Shown: positions 51,584-60,101 of the stretch, in pieces
How positions within the stretch are numbered: the stretch's first letter is position 1
Layout: every line of letters begins with the position of its first letter
DNA from: Actibacterium ureilyticum
GTDB taxonomy: Bacteria; Pseudomonadota; Alphaproteobacteria; Rhodobacterales; Rhodobacteraceae
Direction: 5' to 3'
Length of the DNA stretch: 64,000 nucleotides
Assembly: GCF_002285435.1 (NCBI RefSeq)
Contig: NZ_NSBT01000037.1
Location: 620,001 to 684,000 of the forward strand
Program-made: the position numbers and the translations under genes
Notes under the pieces: generated by a model
What the model was told of the DNA's origin: nothing
What the model saw: only the letters and a program-made list of their open reading frames with translations
The model's database searches: none

Positions 51584-52582
51584 ATGGATTTACTCAAGCA
51601 ATTCTTTTTGTCCGTGCTCGACACCTTCACAGGGCTGGAGTCACGAATAGCTGTCGTCTATCTTTTGCTCACAGTACTAATCGTCGCTGTGCTGTGGAAC
51701 ATGCGCGGTCGCCCGACAGGCTTTCTAGCCTATCTGCTACCAAAGGAAGTCTATCTCCACAAATCAAACCTAGTGGACATAAAGATATTTCTTTTCAATG
51801 CCTTATTGTCAGCTTCAGGATTATTCGCAGCGGTGACAATGACGCCATTGATGACAGCCGCTGTGCTGAACGGTCTGTTAACCGCCACCGGGTCATCAGT
51901 CGCGCCGGTTGACCTGACCTTCGCCAAGCTGGCCTTTGCCACGGTCATCATTATCCTGACGTTGGATTTCTGCAAATATTGGGCGCATCGTTTACACCAC
52001 GAAACCTCCATCTTGTGGCCATTCCATGCACTGCACCACTCTGCCGAGATCATGACGCCACTTACGGCTCATAGAAATCATCCGGTGTTTCTGATCCTGC
52101 GCGCGCTGCTCTATACTGTCGTGGTCGGGATCGTACAGGCGCTGATGCTTTTCCTGCTGATGGGAAAAATCGAGATCCTGACCATCGGCACGGTGAACGC
52201 CGGTTATTTCCTGTTCAACGCACTCGGATCGAACCTGCGCCACAGCCATGTCTGGCTCAGCTATGGGCCTGTCCTGGAACACGTGTTCATTTCTCCAGCG
52301 CAACACCACATTCACCATTCGGCCGAACGCAAACACTATAACAAGAACTATGGCGAGGTCTTCGCGATCTGGGATCTCATGTTCGGAACACTTTATGTGC
52401 CGCAGAGCTATGAGAAGATCACCTATGGTCTGTCGGACGAAGACGGCACGTTGATCGAACAGCCCTATCCCAACCTGCGGACTGCGCTCTTGCATCCGTT
52501 TGCGGACAGTTGGCGCGCCTTGCTGAAGGGGACGTCATTCGACCCAGACGCTGCGCCGGCCCATGAGGAACGGAAAACCTGA
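51584..52582 (+). CDS. Sterol desaturase/fatty-acid hydroxylase family membrane protein
   Basis: A 332-residue membrane di-iron oxygenase. Four to five helices and the histidine clusters HRLHH, HALHH and HHIHH (with HRNH and HSH) hold the two irons used to hydroxylate or desaturate lipids. The ATG at 51584 has GAGG a few bases upstream. Its first half has an AT-rich base composition unlike the neighbouring purine operon. The stop overlaps the next gene's start, so it is coupled with an acyltransferase; both may modify the same lipid or surface glycan. Confidence 0.87.
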   Translation: MDLLKQFFLSVLDTFTGLESRIAVVYLLLTVLIVAVLWNMRGRPTGFLAYLLPKEVYLHKSNLVDIKIFLFNALLSASGLFAAVTMTPLMTAAVLNGLLTATGSSVAPVDLTFAKLAFATVIIILTLDFCKYWAHRLHHETSILWPFHALHHSAEIMTPLTAHRNHPVFLILRALLYTVVVGIVQALMLFLLMGKIEILTIGTVNAGYFLFNALGSNLRHSHVWLSYGPVLEHVFISPAQHHIHHSAERKHYNKNYGEVFAIWDLMFGTLYVPQSYEKITYGLSDEDGTLIEQPYPNLRTALLHPFADSWRALLKGTSFDPDAAPAHEERKT

Positions 52583-53712
52583 TGACACGGGGGCTGTCGA
52601 TCTGGCTGGACGCGTTGCGGGTCATGGCGACAATCGTCGTCGTGATTTCGCATATCTGCTATCCGCGTTTCACCCGTGGCGACTATATCGTCGTCCGTGA
52701 GCTGAACCTTGGAAGCGATGCGGTCATCGTCTTCTTTGTGATATCGGGGCTGGTCATCACCTTTGCCGCCGAACGCGACTGGCGCTTGTCCACCTACGCC
52801 TTCAATCGCCTGACGCGCCTGTTGTCCGTGCTGGCGCCCGCGCTGCTGCTAACTTTTGCATTCGACCAAATCGGCAAGAGCATCGGCCCAGAGGCCTATA
52901 CAAGCTTCTACAACCCCGCGTCTTTTGCCGAACTGATGCTGCGCGGGCTGACCATGTCGAATGAATGGAGCATCCTGCCACGCCTTCGGCTGGGCTCCAA
53001 CGGCCCCTTGTGGTCCCTCAGCTACGAGGCCGCGTATTACGTGCTTTTCGCCGTCGCCTTCTATCTGTCCGGGGCGCGCCGGGCTGCGCTGCTGATCCTG
53101 ATGGTCGTGGTCGTGGGCCCACGCGTTCTGTTGCTGATGCCGTCATGGTTGATGGGCGTCTGGCTGTGGAAATGGTTGGCCGCGGGAGGGATTGACCGGC
53201 TGTCCAGGCGCATGGCGCATCTCGGCGCATGGGGCGGTCCGGCCCTGTATGTGATGTGCCTATGGGCAGGTGTGCCCGACATGCTCAAGACGCAAACGAG
53301 CGCGCTTTTCGATCCCCTAAGCTATCGTTCGATACTGGTCTTTTCGGATGAGTTCATCTGGAATGGTTTGATTGGCGCCATGACCGCGATCCACATCATG
53401 GGTATGGCGCGCCTGCTGAGCGCGTACAAACGCCCGCATCCGGGCATTCGCTGGTGGGCAGGCGCCAGTTTCTCGATCTATGTGACCCACTATCCTGCGC
53501 TGCATCTGATTGACGCCCTTTTCCCGGCAGAAACGCTGGCGCGCGATGTGCTGTTTCTGGTTGGGTCAATCACGGTCGGCCTGGTCTTTGCGCAGTTCTT
53601 CGAGCGCCCCGTCGCCGGCTTCCGCAAAGCGCTGTTGGCACTTCACGGCCGTTTGTTCGACCGATCCGGCGCAAACCCGATAGGCGATCCGGTGATTGAT
53701 CCCAAAATTTGA
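52582..53712 (+). CDS. Acyltransferase 3 (OafA/NodX-like) membrane protein
   Basis: A 376-residue multi-helix membrane O-acyltransferase. The N-terminal WLDALRVMATIVVVISH contains the conserved Arg and His of the family (R13, H23), followed by LGSDAVIVFFVISGLVI and LWSLSYEAAYY. Members acetylate or acylate surface sugars using periplasmic access. The ATG at 52582 shares one base with the TGA of the desaturase gene. The acceptor is unknown. A gap of about 210 bases containing the palindrome GCCGCAATTGCGGC (53725-53738) follows. Confidence 0.86.
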   Translation: MTRGLSIWLDALRVMATIVVVISHICYPRFTRGDYIVVRELNLGSDAVIVFFVISGLVITFAAERDWRLSTYAFNRLTRLLSVLAPALLLTFAFDQIGKSIGPEAYTSFYNPASFAELMLRGLTMSNEWSILPRLRLGSNGPLWSLSYEAAYYVLFAVAFYLSGARRAALLILMVVVVGPRVLLLMPSWLMGVWLWKWLAAGGIDRLSRRMAHLGAWGGPALYVMCLWAGVPDMLKTQTSALFDPLSYRSILVFSDEFIWNGLIGAMTAIHIMGMARLLSAYKRPHPGIRWWAGASFSIYVTHYPALHLIDALFPAETLARDVLFLVGSITVGLVFAQFFERPVAGFRKALLALHGRLFDRSGANPIGDPVIDPKI

Positions 53713-53923
53713 TGGTGTGATCGCGCCGCAATTGCGGCCGCTCTCGATATCGCAAAGCCGGTCCAGAAGGGGGCGGCCACTGACGCTGCTGTGACGGCCC
53801 ACCCAAACTGACGCAACGTGACCCACCTCGTTTGGCGCGATCGGCAATAACAACGGCGCGATGGGGCCATGAAAGCGCCGGGATCGGTTGCTATCCTGCC
53901 CCACGAAAAGCAGGAGGACCGTC

Positions 53924-54385
53924 ATGAAATTCACCGTGAACGGAACCGCGCGTCAGGTCGATGTCGAAGACGACATGCCGCTTTTGTGGATCCTGCGGGA
54001 CGCGCTGGGGATCACCGGGCCGAAATACGGCTGCGGGATCGCGCAATGCGGGGCCTGTACGGTGTTGATGGATGGGGACGCCGTGCGGTCGTGTCAGATC
54101 ACGTCCGACATGCTGGAGGGCGCGGACATCACCACGATCGAGGGGCTAGGAACCCCGCAGGCGCTGCATGCGGTTCAGGCGGCGTGGATCGAACATCAGG
54201 TCGCGCAATGCGGCTATTGCCAGTCGGGCCAGATCGTTCAGGCCGCCGCGCTGCTGGCACGTGATCCCGCGCCGTCGGACGCCGCGATTGACGACGAGAT
54301 GTCGGGCAACCTGTGCCGTTGCGGCACCTATCCCCGCATCCGCGCCGCGATCCGCACCGCATCGCGCACACTGCAGGAGGGGTGA
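53924..54385 (+). CDS. Molybdenum hydroxylase [2Fe-2S] subunit (IorA-like)
   Basis: A 153-residue protein with two [2Fe-2S] domains: C37, C42, C45, C57 ([10 protein letters not shown]) and C96, C99, C131, C133 (CGYC...CRC). It is the electron-transfer subunit of isoquinoline-1-oxidoreductase-type or aldehyde-oxidising molybdenum hydroxylases, which lack the FAD subunit of XdhA. AGGAGG lies 6 bases before the ATG at 53924. It is followed after 2 bases by the large subunit gene. Confidence 0.9.
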   Translation: MKFTVNGTARQVDVEDDMPLLWILRDALGITGPKYGCGIAQCGACTVLMDGDAVRSCQITSDMLEGADITTIEGLGTPQALHAVQAAWIEHQVAQCGYCQSGQIVQAAALLARDPAPSDAAIDDEMSGNLCRCGTYPRIRAAIRTASRTLQEG

Positions 54386-54387
54386 TC

Positions 54388-56628
54388 ATGTCCCGTGCCG
54401 GAACCATCGCCCGCCGTAGCTTCCTGATCGGTTCGGCCGCGCTGCTGGGCGGTGTGGCCTTTGGCGTTTATGCCGCGAAACGTCCCTTTGCCAATCCCAA
54501 CCTGACCGGCGTGTCCGACGGGGCGGTCAGCTTCAACCCCTGGGTCATCGTCACGCCGGAAAAGGTCGTGCTGATCGCCCCGCATGGCGACAAGGGTCAG
54601 GGCATATTCTCGGCCCAGGCCGCGCTGATCGCCGAAGAGCTGGATATCGACCCCGCCCGGGCCGAGGTCAGCTTTGGCGTGCCGGATCGGGCCTATTACA
54701 ACCGGGTGATCGCGGATGCGGCCGTGCCGATCAAGTCGATCGACACCGGCGCCACCGCCGAATTGCTGCGCGATGTGATGGGCGGGGTGGCCAAGCTGCT
54801 GCTGCCGATGCAGATCACCGGCGGATCGACCGCGATCCCCGACAGCTATGACAAGCTGCGCCGGGCGGGCGCTGTCGCGCGCGAGACGCTGAAACGCGCC
54901 GCTGCCAACCGCACGGGCGTCGCCGTCGGCGATCTGCGCTCTGAGAACGGCGCGGTGATCCTGCCCGATGGCAGCACGATACCCTATACCGATCTGGCGT
55001 CTGATGCGGCCAGGATCGAGCCGGTGACCGACGTGACCTTGCGCGACCCGTCCGAATGGCGGCTGCTGGGCAAGCCGATGCAACGGCTGGACATCGTGGC
55101 CAAATCCACCGGCACGCAGGCCTATGGCCTCGACCACGCGCTGGATGGCATGCTGCACGCCACGGTTCGGACCAACCCACGTCAGGGCGGTGAGCTGCTG
55201 GGTTTTGACGCCAGCGCGGCGAAGGCCATGCGCGGCGTGCACAAGGTGCTGGAAATTCCCGGCGGCATTGCGGTGGTCGCCGACAATACCTGGCGCGCGT
55301 TTCAAGCGGCCGAGGCCGTGAACTGCGACTGGGGCCTCGCCCCCTATCCCGCCGAGCAGGTCGACCATTGGGCCGAGATCGAACAGTCCTTCACCGATGA
55401 CCGTCTGAACGCAAAACCGCGCGACGATGGCGATGTGGACACGGCTGAAGGGGCGGAATTGCGCGCCGAATACCGCGCGCCCTATGTCGCCCATGCGCCG
55501 CTGGAGCCGCTGAACGCCACGATCCTTGTGACAGACACACGCGCCGATATCTGGACCGGCCACCAGATCCCCGGCTTTGCCGCGCAGTTCGTGGCCGATA
55601 TCACCGGGATCGACCGCGAAAACGTCCACCTGCACAACCAGTTCATGGGCGGCAGTTTCGGCCACCGGCTGGAATTCGACGTGATCCGGCAGGCCGCCGA
55701 GATCGGCCGCCAGATGCGCGGCACGCCCATCAAGCTGACCTATCGCCGGGAAGAGGATGTGGCCCATGACTATCCCCGCCACATCACCATGGGGCGCGGG
55801 CGCGGCAAGACCGCGAATGGCCGGGTCGTGGCGCTGGATCTGCAACTGGCGGCACCTTCGGTCATTGCCTCGCAAATGGGGCGGATGGGGCTTTCGGTGC
55901 CCGGCCCCGATGCGCAGCTGCACGAGGGCGCGTGGGACAACCCCTATGGCAATCTGGCGCATCAGCGCGTGCGGTCCTACCGCGTGCCGGAACTGGCGCC
56001 GGTGTCGTCCTGGCGATCCGTGGGGGCGGCGCCCAACGGGTTCATCTTCGACACGCTGCTGGACGAGCTTATCCACCAGGCAGGCGCCGATCCGCTGGAA
56101 GAACGGCTGCGGCTGATGGATCATGACGTATCGCGCAAGGTGCTGGAGGCGGTGGGCGAGATGTCGTCCTGGGGCAGCCCCCTGCCCGCCGGGTCGGGGC
56201 GCGGCGTGGCCTTTGTCATCTCGTTCGGGGTGCCCGTGGCCGAGGTGGTCGAGGTCACGCAGACGGAAAGCGGCATCCGCCTGGACAAGGCGTGGATCGC
56301 CGCCGATGTGGGCCGCGTGATCGACCCGGTGAACCTGCAGAACCTGGCACAGGGCGGGATGATCTTTGGGCTGGGCCACGCGATGAATTGCGAGATCACA
56401 TATGCCGACGGGATGGCCGAACAGTCGAACTATGACAGCCACGCGGGGATGCGGCTGTATCAATGCCCGACGATCGAATTCCGCGCGCTGGAAAACGGCC
56501 CCAAGATCCGTGGCTTCGGCGAACCGCCCGTGCCGCCCGCCGCGCCCGCGCTGGGCAACGCGATCTTTGCCGCCACCGGCCAGCGCATTCGCGAACTGCC
56601 CTTCAACCGGCATATCGATTTCGTGTGA
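54388..56628 (+). CDS. Molybdenum hydroxylase large subunit (IorB-like), Tat-exported
   Basis: A 746-residue molybdopterin-binding subunit of the xanthine dehydrogenase superfamily, IorB type. The N-terminus MSRAGTIARRSFLIGSAAL carries a twin-arginine signal, so the folded pair is probably exported to the periplasm. Internal motifs include GSFGHRLEFDVIRQAA, SWRSVGAAPNGFIFD and the final GFGEPPVPPAAPALGNAIF with the catalytic Glu. The substrate (N-heterocycle or aldehyde) cannot be read. It pairs with the small subunit 2 bases upstream; a cytochrome partner is not adjacent. Confidence 0.9.
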   Translation: MSRAGTIARRSFLIGSAALLGGVAFGVYAAKRPFANPNLTGVSDGAVSFNPWVIVTPEKVVLIAPHGDKGQGIFSAQAALIAEELDIDPARAEVSFGVPDRAYYNRVIADAAVPIKSIDTGATAELLRDVMGGVAKLLLPMQITGGSTAIPDSYDKLRRAGAVARETLKRAAANRTGVAVGDLRSENGAVILPDGSTIPYTDLASDAARIEPVTDVTLRDPSEWRLLGKPMQRLDIVAKSTGTQAYGLDHALDGMLHATVRTNPRQGGELLGFDASAAKAMRGVHKVLEIPGGIAVVADNTWRAFQAAEAVNCDWGLAPYPAEQVDHWAEIEQSFTDDRLNAKPRDDGDVDTAEGAELRAEYRAPYVAHAPLEPLNATILVTDTRADIWTGHQIPGFAAQFVADITGIDRENVHLHNQFMGGSFGHRLEFDVIRQAAEIGRQMRGTPIKLTYRREEDVAHDYPRHITMGRGRGKTANGRVVALDLQLAAPSVIASQMGRMGLSVPGPDAQLHEGAWDNPYGNLAHQRVRSYRVPELAPVSSWRSVGAAPNGFIFDTLLDELIHQAGADPLEERLRLMDHDVSRKVLEAVGEMSSWGSPLPAGSGRGVAFVISFGVPVAEVVEVTQTESGIRLDKAWIAADVGRVIDPVNLQNLAQGGMIFGLGHAMNCEITYADGMAEQSNYDSHAGMRLYQCPTIEFRALENGPKIRGFGEPPVPPAAPALGNAIFAATGQRIRELPFNRHIDFV

Positions 56629-56705
56629 CAGGTTTCGGTTGCCCCTGACGGCCAGTGTGCCATCTTCGGCCCAGGAAATCGGGCAAGAGGGCAAGGTGGT
56701 CGGCG

Positions 56706-57776
56706 ATGCGGTATGATTTCATTGTGATCGGTGGCGGGATCGCCGGGCTGTCGGCGGGCGCGCGCCTGTCGGAACATGGCACGGTCCTGCTGCTCGAAAG
56801 CGAAAGCGCCCTGGGCTATCACGCCTCGGGCCGGTCGGCGGCGCTGTTCGAGGAAAGCTATGGCCTGCCCTCGACGCTGGCGCTGAACCAGGCCAGCCGC
56901 GCCTTCTTTCAGGCCGACCCCCACCTGACCGGGCCGCGCGGGCTGATGTTGATCGGCAAGACGGACGAGGATGCGGCGTTCGAAGCCGACCGCGACGCGA
57001 TGGGTCTGGCCGAACTGACCCGGGACGAGGCGCGCGCCATGGTGCCGATCCTGAACGATGATGCCGCCCGCGCCGCCTGGCGCGAGGATGCGTGGGATAT
57101 CGACACCGATCTGCTGATGCAGAACTTCGCCCGCGCGATCCGTGGCAATGGCGGCGCCGTCACCACCGGCGCAGCGGTCACCGCCATCAGCCGCGACGCC
57201 GGTGGGTGGCAGGTGACGGCGGGCGATGCGTATGAAGCCACCACTTTGGTCAATGCCGCCGGTCCCTGGGCCGACCGGGTGGCGCAGATGGCCGGGATCG
57301 CGCCGCTGGGCCTGCAAGCCTATCGCCGGTCGATGGCGCGCATCCCCGCGCCCGGCGGGCTGGATATCCGCAACTGGCCGATGATCTTTGGCACCGGCGA
57401 AAGCTGGTATGCCAAACCCGATGCGGGCAAGCTTCTGGTCTCGCCCGCCGAAGAGGACCCGGCCCAGCCGCATGATGCCTGGGCCGACGACATGGTGCTG
57501 GCCGAGGGGCTGGCGCGGTACGAGGCGATGGTGACCGAACCCGTCACCCGACTGGAAACCAGCTGGGCGGGGCTGCGCACCTTTGCCCCTGACCGGTCGC
57601 TGGTTCTGGGCCCCGACCCCACCGACCGCAGCTTCGTCTGGAGCGCGGGACAGGGCGGCTATGGGTTCCAGACCGCGCCCGCCGCCAGCCGGCTGGTGGC
57701 CGATCTGGTCACCGGACAGGCCCCCGAATTGCCGCCCGAGATCGTCGCCGCCCTGAGCCCCGAAAGGTTCCGCTGA
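56706..57776 (+). CDS. FAD-dependent oxidoreductase (DAO family)
   Basis: A 356-residue flavoprotein of the D-amino-acid oxidase/glycine oxidase fold. The FAD motif DFIVIGGGIAGLSAGARLSE is at 4-23; YHASGRSAALFEESYG and VWSAGQGGYGFQTAPAAS near the end resemble D-arginine dehydrogenase (DauA-like) proteins. The exact amine substrate is not certain. The ATG at 56706 follows AAGGTGG. Its stop overlaps the ATG of the DUF938 gene (TGATG), so the two are coupled. Confidence 0.87.
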   Translation: MRYDFIVIGGGIAGLSAGARLSEHGTVLLLESESALGYHASGRSAALFEESYGLPSTLALNQASRAFFQADPHLTGPRGLMLIGKTDEDAAFEADRDAMGLAELTRDEARAMVPILNDDAARAAWREDAWDIDTDLLMQNFARAIRGNGGAVTTGAAVTAISRDAGGWQVTAGDAYEATTLVNAAGPWADRVAQMAGIAPLGLQAYRRSMARIPAPGGLDIRNWPMIFGTGESWYAKPDAGKLLVSPAEEDPAQPHDAWADDMVLAEGLARYEAMVTEPVTRLETSWAGLRTFAPDRSLVLGPDPTDRSFVWSAGQGGYGFQTAPAASRLVADLVTGQAPELPPEIVAALSPERFR

Positions 57777-58453
57777 TGCCGCCGCGCAAGCTGACCCTGC
57801 CCGACACCCACGCGCTGGACGGCGCGCCCGATGTGCAGCGCTTCGCGCCGTCGGCGGGGCGCAATGCCGACCCGATCAGCGCGGTTCTGGCCCGGCTTGC
57901 CCCACCCCGGGGGCAGGCGCTGGAAATCGCCAGCGGCACCGGGCAGCATATCGCTCGCTGGGCCACGGAGCATCCCGGACTGAGCTGGCAGCCCAGCGAT
58001 GTGAACCCCGACAATCTGGACAGCATCCGCGCCTGGGCGGCGCAAGCCGACCTGCCGAACCTGCGCGATCCGATCCTGCTGGATGCGGGCCAGCCCGGAT
58101 GGGGGGCTGGACAGGCGCCCTTGGACCTGATCGTGCTGGTCAACCTGCTGCACCTGATCGCGACGCCCGAGGCCGAGACCGTGATTGCCGAGGCCGCATT
58201 GGCGTTGGCCCCGGACGGGGTTCTGGCGATCTATGGCCCGTTTTCGCGCGATGGCGCCTTTACCAGCGATGGCGATGCCGGGTTTCACCGCAGCCTGACC
58301 GCGCAGGATCCCGCCATCGGCTACAAGGACACACAGCAGGTGGCCGACTGGATGCAGGCCGCCGGGCTGGTCCCGCAGGCCCCGATCGAGATGCCCGCCA
58401 ACAACCTGTTCCTGATCGCGCGTCACGCATTCAGCAAACCCGATATGACTTGA
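57776..58453 (+). CDS. DUF938 family SAM-dependent methyltransferase
   Basis: A 225-residue protein with a Rossmann methyltransferase core: ALEIASGTGQHIARWA (SAM loop), SDVNPDN and VLVNLLHLIATPE. It belongs to DUF938, whose substrate is unknown. The N-terminus is basic and Pro-rich. Coupled to the upstream flavoprotein by TGATG overlap. Confidence 0.85.
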   Translation: MPPRKLTLPDTHALDGAPDVQRFAPSAGRNADPISAVLARLAPPRGQALEIASGTGQHIARWATEHPGLSWQPSDVNPDNLDSIRAWAAQADLPNLRDPILLDAGQPGWGAGQAPLDLIVLVNLLHLIATPEAETVIAEAALALAPDGVLAIYGPFSRDGAFTSDGDAGFHRSLTAQDPAIGYKDTQQVADWMQAAGLVPQAPIEMPANNLFLIARHAFSKPDMT

Positions 58454-58517
58454 CCCCGATCAAAGACCGCGTTCCGGCAACCTGATTTCTGTGCCCTGAC
58501 AGAAACAGGAGACCACG

Positions 58518-58856
58518 ATGAGCTGGAACGAGAAACGCGACGCCACCAAGGATCAATTGCGACGCCTGAACAAGGCCATCCCCGATGCCGCCAAGGCCTT
58601 TTCCGGGTTGGGTAAGGCGGTGAAGGAAGGCGGCGTGCTGGACTTCAAGACCAAGGAATTCGTGGCCCTTGGCATCGCCGTCGGCCTGCGCTGCGAGGCC
58701 TGCATCGTCCTGCATATGGAGGCGCTGATCCGCGCCGGGGCGACCCGGGACGAGGTCGGCGATGTGCTGGCCATGTCGATCCAGATGGGAGGCGGCCCCG
58801 CCATGATGTACGCGGCCAAGGCCATGGAATGCTTCGATGAATTGAGCGCGGACTGA
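58518..58856 (+). CDS. Carboxymuconolactone decarboxylase/AhpD-like protein
   Basis: A 112-residue all-helical protein with the AhpD-type redox site CEACIVLH (C59, C62, H66). Proteins of this type are peroxidase partners or, less often, decarboxylases; the CxxC favours thiol redox chemistry. AGGAGACC lies just before the ATG at 58518. It precedes the EF-hand gene by 25 bases and may be co-transcribed with it. Confidence 0.87.
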   Translation: MSWNEKRDATKDQLRRLNKAIPDAAKAFSGLGKAVKEGGVLDFKTKEFVALGIAVGLRCEACIVLHMEALIRAGATRDEVGDVLAMSIQMGGGPAMMYAAKAMECFDELSAD

Positions 58857-58881
58857 CCCCGGGCCCAGCAGGAGATTGATC

Positions 58882-59304
58882 ATGCGAAAACGGATTGTCC
58901 TGATCTGCCTTGTGGCGCCGCCGCTTTGGGCGCAGCCGGGGCAGCAGTTCATCGACAACTGGGATCTGGACGGCGACGGCGCCGTGACCCTGACCGAGGC
59001 GCAGGAACGGCGCGGCGATGTCTTTGCCAGCTTCGATGCGGACGAGGACGGGTTCCTCAGCGCCGGGGAATATGTGGTTTTCGACGAGGCCCGCGCCAAT
59101 GACATGGCCGCCAACGGCCCGGGGCCCGGACAAGCCGCGATGCAGCGCGCCGCCGACGGGCTGCGGTTGCAAGCCAACGATACCGATGGCGATGGCCGCG
59201 TCAGCCTGGCAGAGTTCATCGGCGCGACACCGGGTTGGATCGCGGCGATGGACCGTGACGGAAACGGGTTGATCACATCGCGGGATTTCGACGGCGGCAG
59301 CTGA
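58882..59304 (+). CDS. Exported EF-hand (calcium-binding) protein
   Basis: A 140-residue protein with a signal peptide (1-17, ending LWA) and four EF-hand-like loops: DLDGDGAVTLTE (28-39), DADEDGFLSAGE (52-63), DTDGDGRVSLAE (100-111, with the first position read as D100) and DRDGNGLITSRD (124-135). It is probably a periplasmic calcium-binding protein; the partner is unknown. The ATG at 58882 has AGGAG 7 bases upstream; a TTG two codons before is less likely. Confidence 0.87.
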   Translation: MRKRIVLICLVAPPLWAQPGQQFIDNWDLDGDGAVTLTEAQERRGDVFASFDADEDGFLSAGEYVVFDEARANDMAANGPGPGQAAMQRAADGLRLQANDTDGDGRVSLAEFIGATPGWIAAMDRDGNGLITSRDFDGGS

Positions 59305-59321
59305 CCGCCGCCCGCCCCGCC

Positions 59322-59963
59322 CTAGACGTGATGCGGCAGGTATTCGATGCCCGACGCGATCTTGTACTGCGCCGGGGGATAGGATCCCGGCTCGCGCTTC
59401 AGCTGCGGATAGCGGCGCATCAGATCGTCGCGCATGTCGGGACCCAGCGTCGCCAGCGCCTCAGCCGTGGGCAGGAAGCTTTCGACCGGCAGGCCATTGG
59501 CGGCAAAGACCTGATGGCTGTCGAACACCATCTGATAATAGGCCACGCTGTCATGCGAACGGTCGATGAAGACCGCGTCGCTGGTTCCGGCCAGTTCGCG
59601 CGCCTCGGCCAGGACGCATTGGTTGTCGGGCATGCCCAGCACGCGGAAACCGGGGATCAGCAGGCGGTGATCGGGGGCGACCAGCAGATCCTGTTGCGGC
59701 ATCATCGGCCCGATGGCCCGCCGGGCCAGCCGCACCGGCGCCTGATCGGGGTTCTGGCGCATCTGGTCCTGGGTGACGACCCGCTTCCACACCATGCGCA
59801 CCGGCTGCAATCCGGCGGTGCGGGTGACGATCATGTCGCCGGGGCGCACCAGCTCGATCCGGCGCGCGCCGCACGGCGTTCGGATATTCGTGCCCGCGGC
59901 AAGACCCCCGGTAAAGCAGGTCAGTTGAAATTCCGTTGTATCAATTCGGCCCTGAAAACTCAC
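59322..59963 (-). CDS. Hint-domain protein (Hedgehog/intein-type, Hint_2)
   Basis: A 213-residue protein of the Hint_2 type common in Rhodobacteraceae. The domain opens with CFTGGLAAGTNIRTPCG, whose first Cys is the self-processing residue, and contains LVRPGDMIVTRTAGLQPVRMVW and LLVAPDHRLLI with the conserved His. These proteins are often parts of large exported polypeptides; here the domain stands nearly alone with a 15-residue leader. The GTG at 59963 has GGGGA about 12 bases upstream. It converges on the EF-hand gene. The physiological role is unknown. Confidence 0.83.
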   Translation of the reverse strand: MSFQGRIDTTEFQLTCFTGGLAAGTNIRTPCGARRIELVRPGDMIVTRTAGLQPVRMVWKRVVTQDQMRQNPDQAPVRLARRAIGPMMPQQDLLVAPDHRLLIPGFRVLGMPDNQCVLAEARELAGTSDAVFIDRSHDSVAYYQMVFDSHQVFAANGLPVESFLPTAEALATLGPDMRDDLMRRYPQLKREPGSYPPAQYKIASGIEYLPHHV

Positions 59964-60101
59964 GAAACCGATTCCCCATATAATCGCCCCTGTGGAAAAC
60001 TCTTCCCGAACAATAAGGCGGAAATGGGGAAGACTGGTGCCACGAACCTGACAGTTCGATCGGGATTGATCGTCTATTGAAGGATCGGAAACCCTGCGCC
60101 G

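Noticed and set aside
53713-53923. Possible insertion-sequence remnant after the acyltransferase gene
   Set aside because: Short antisense frames here looked vaguely like transposase ends, but no motif, inverted ends or target duplication could be shown.
59322-59963. A free-standing intein suggested by the Hint domain
   Set aside because: There are no exteins or a homing endonuclease; the sequence fits the separate Hint_2 family common in Rhodobacteraceae.
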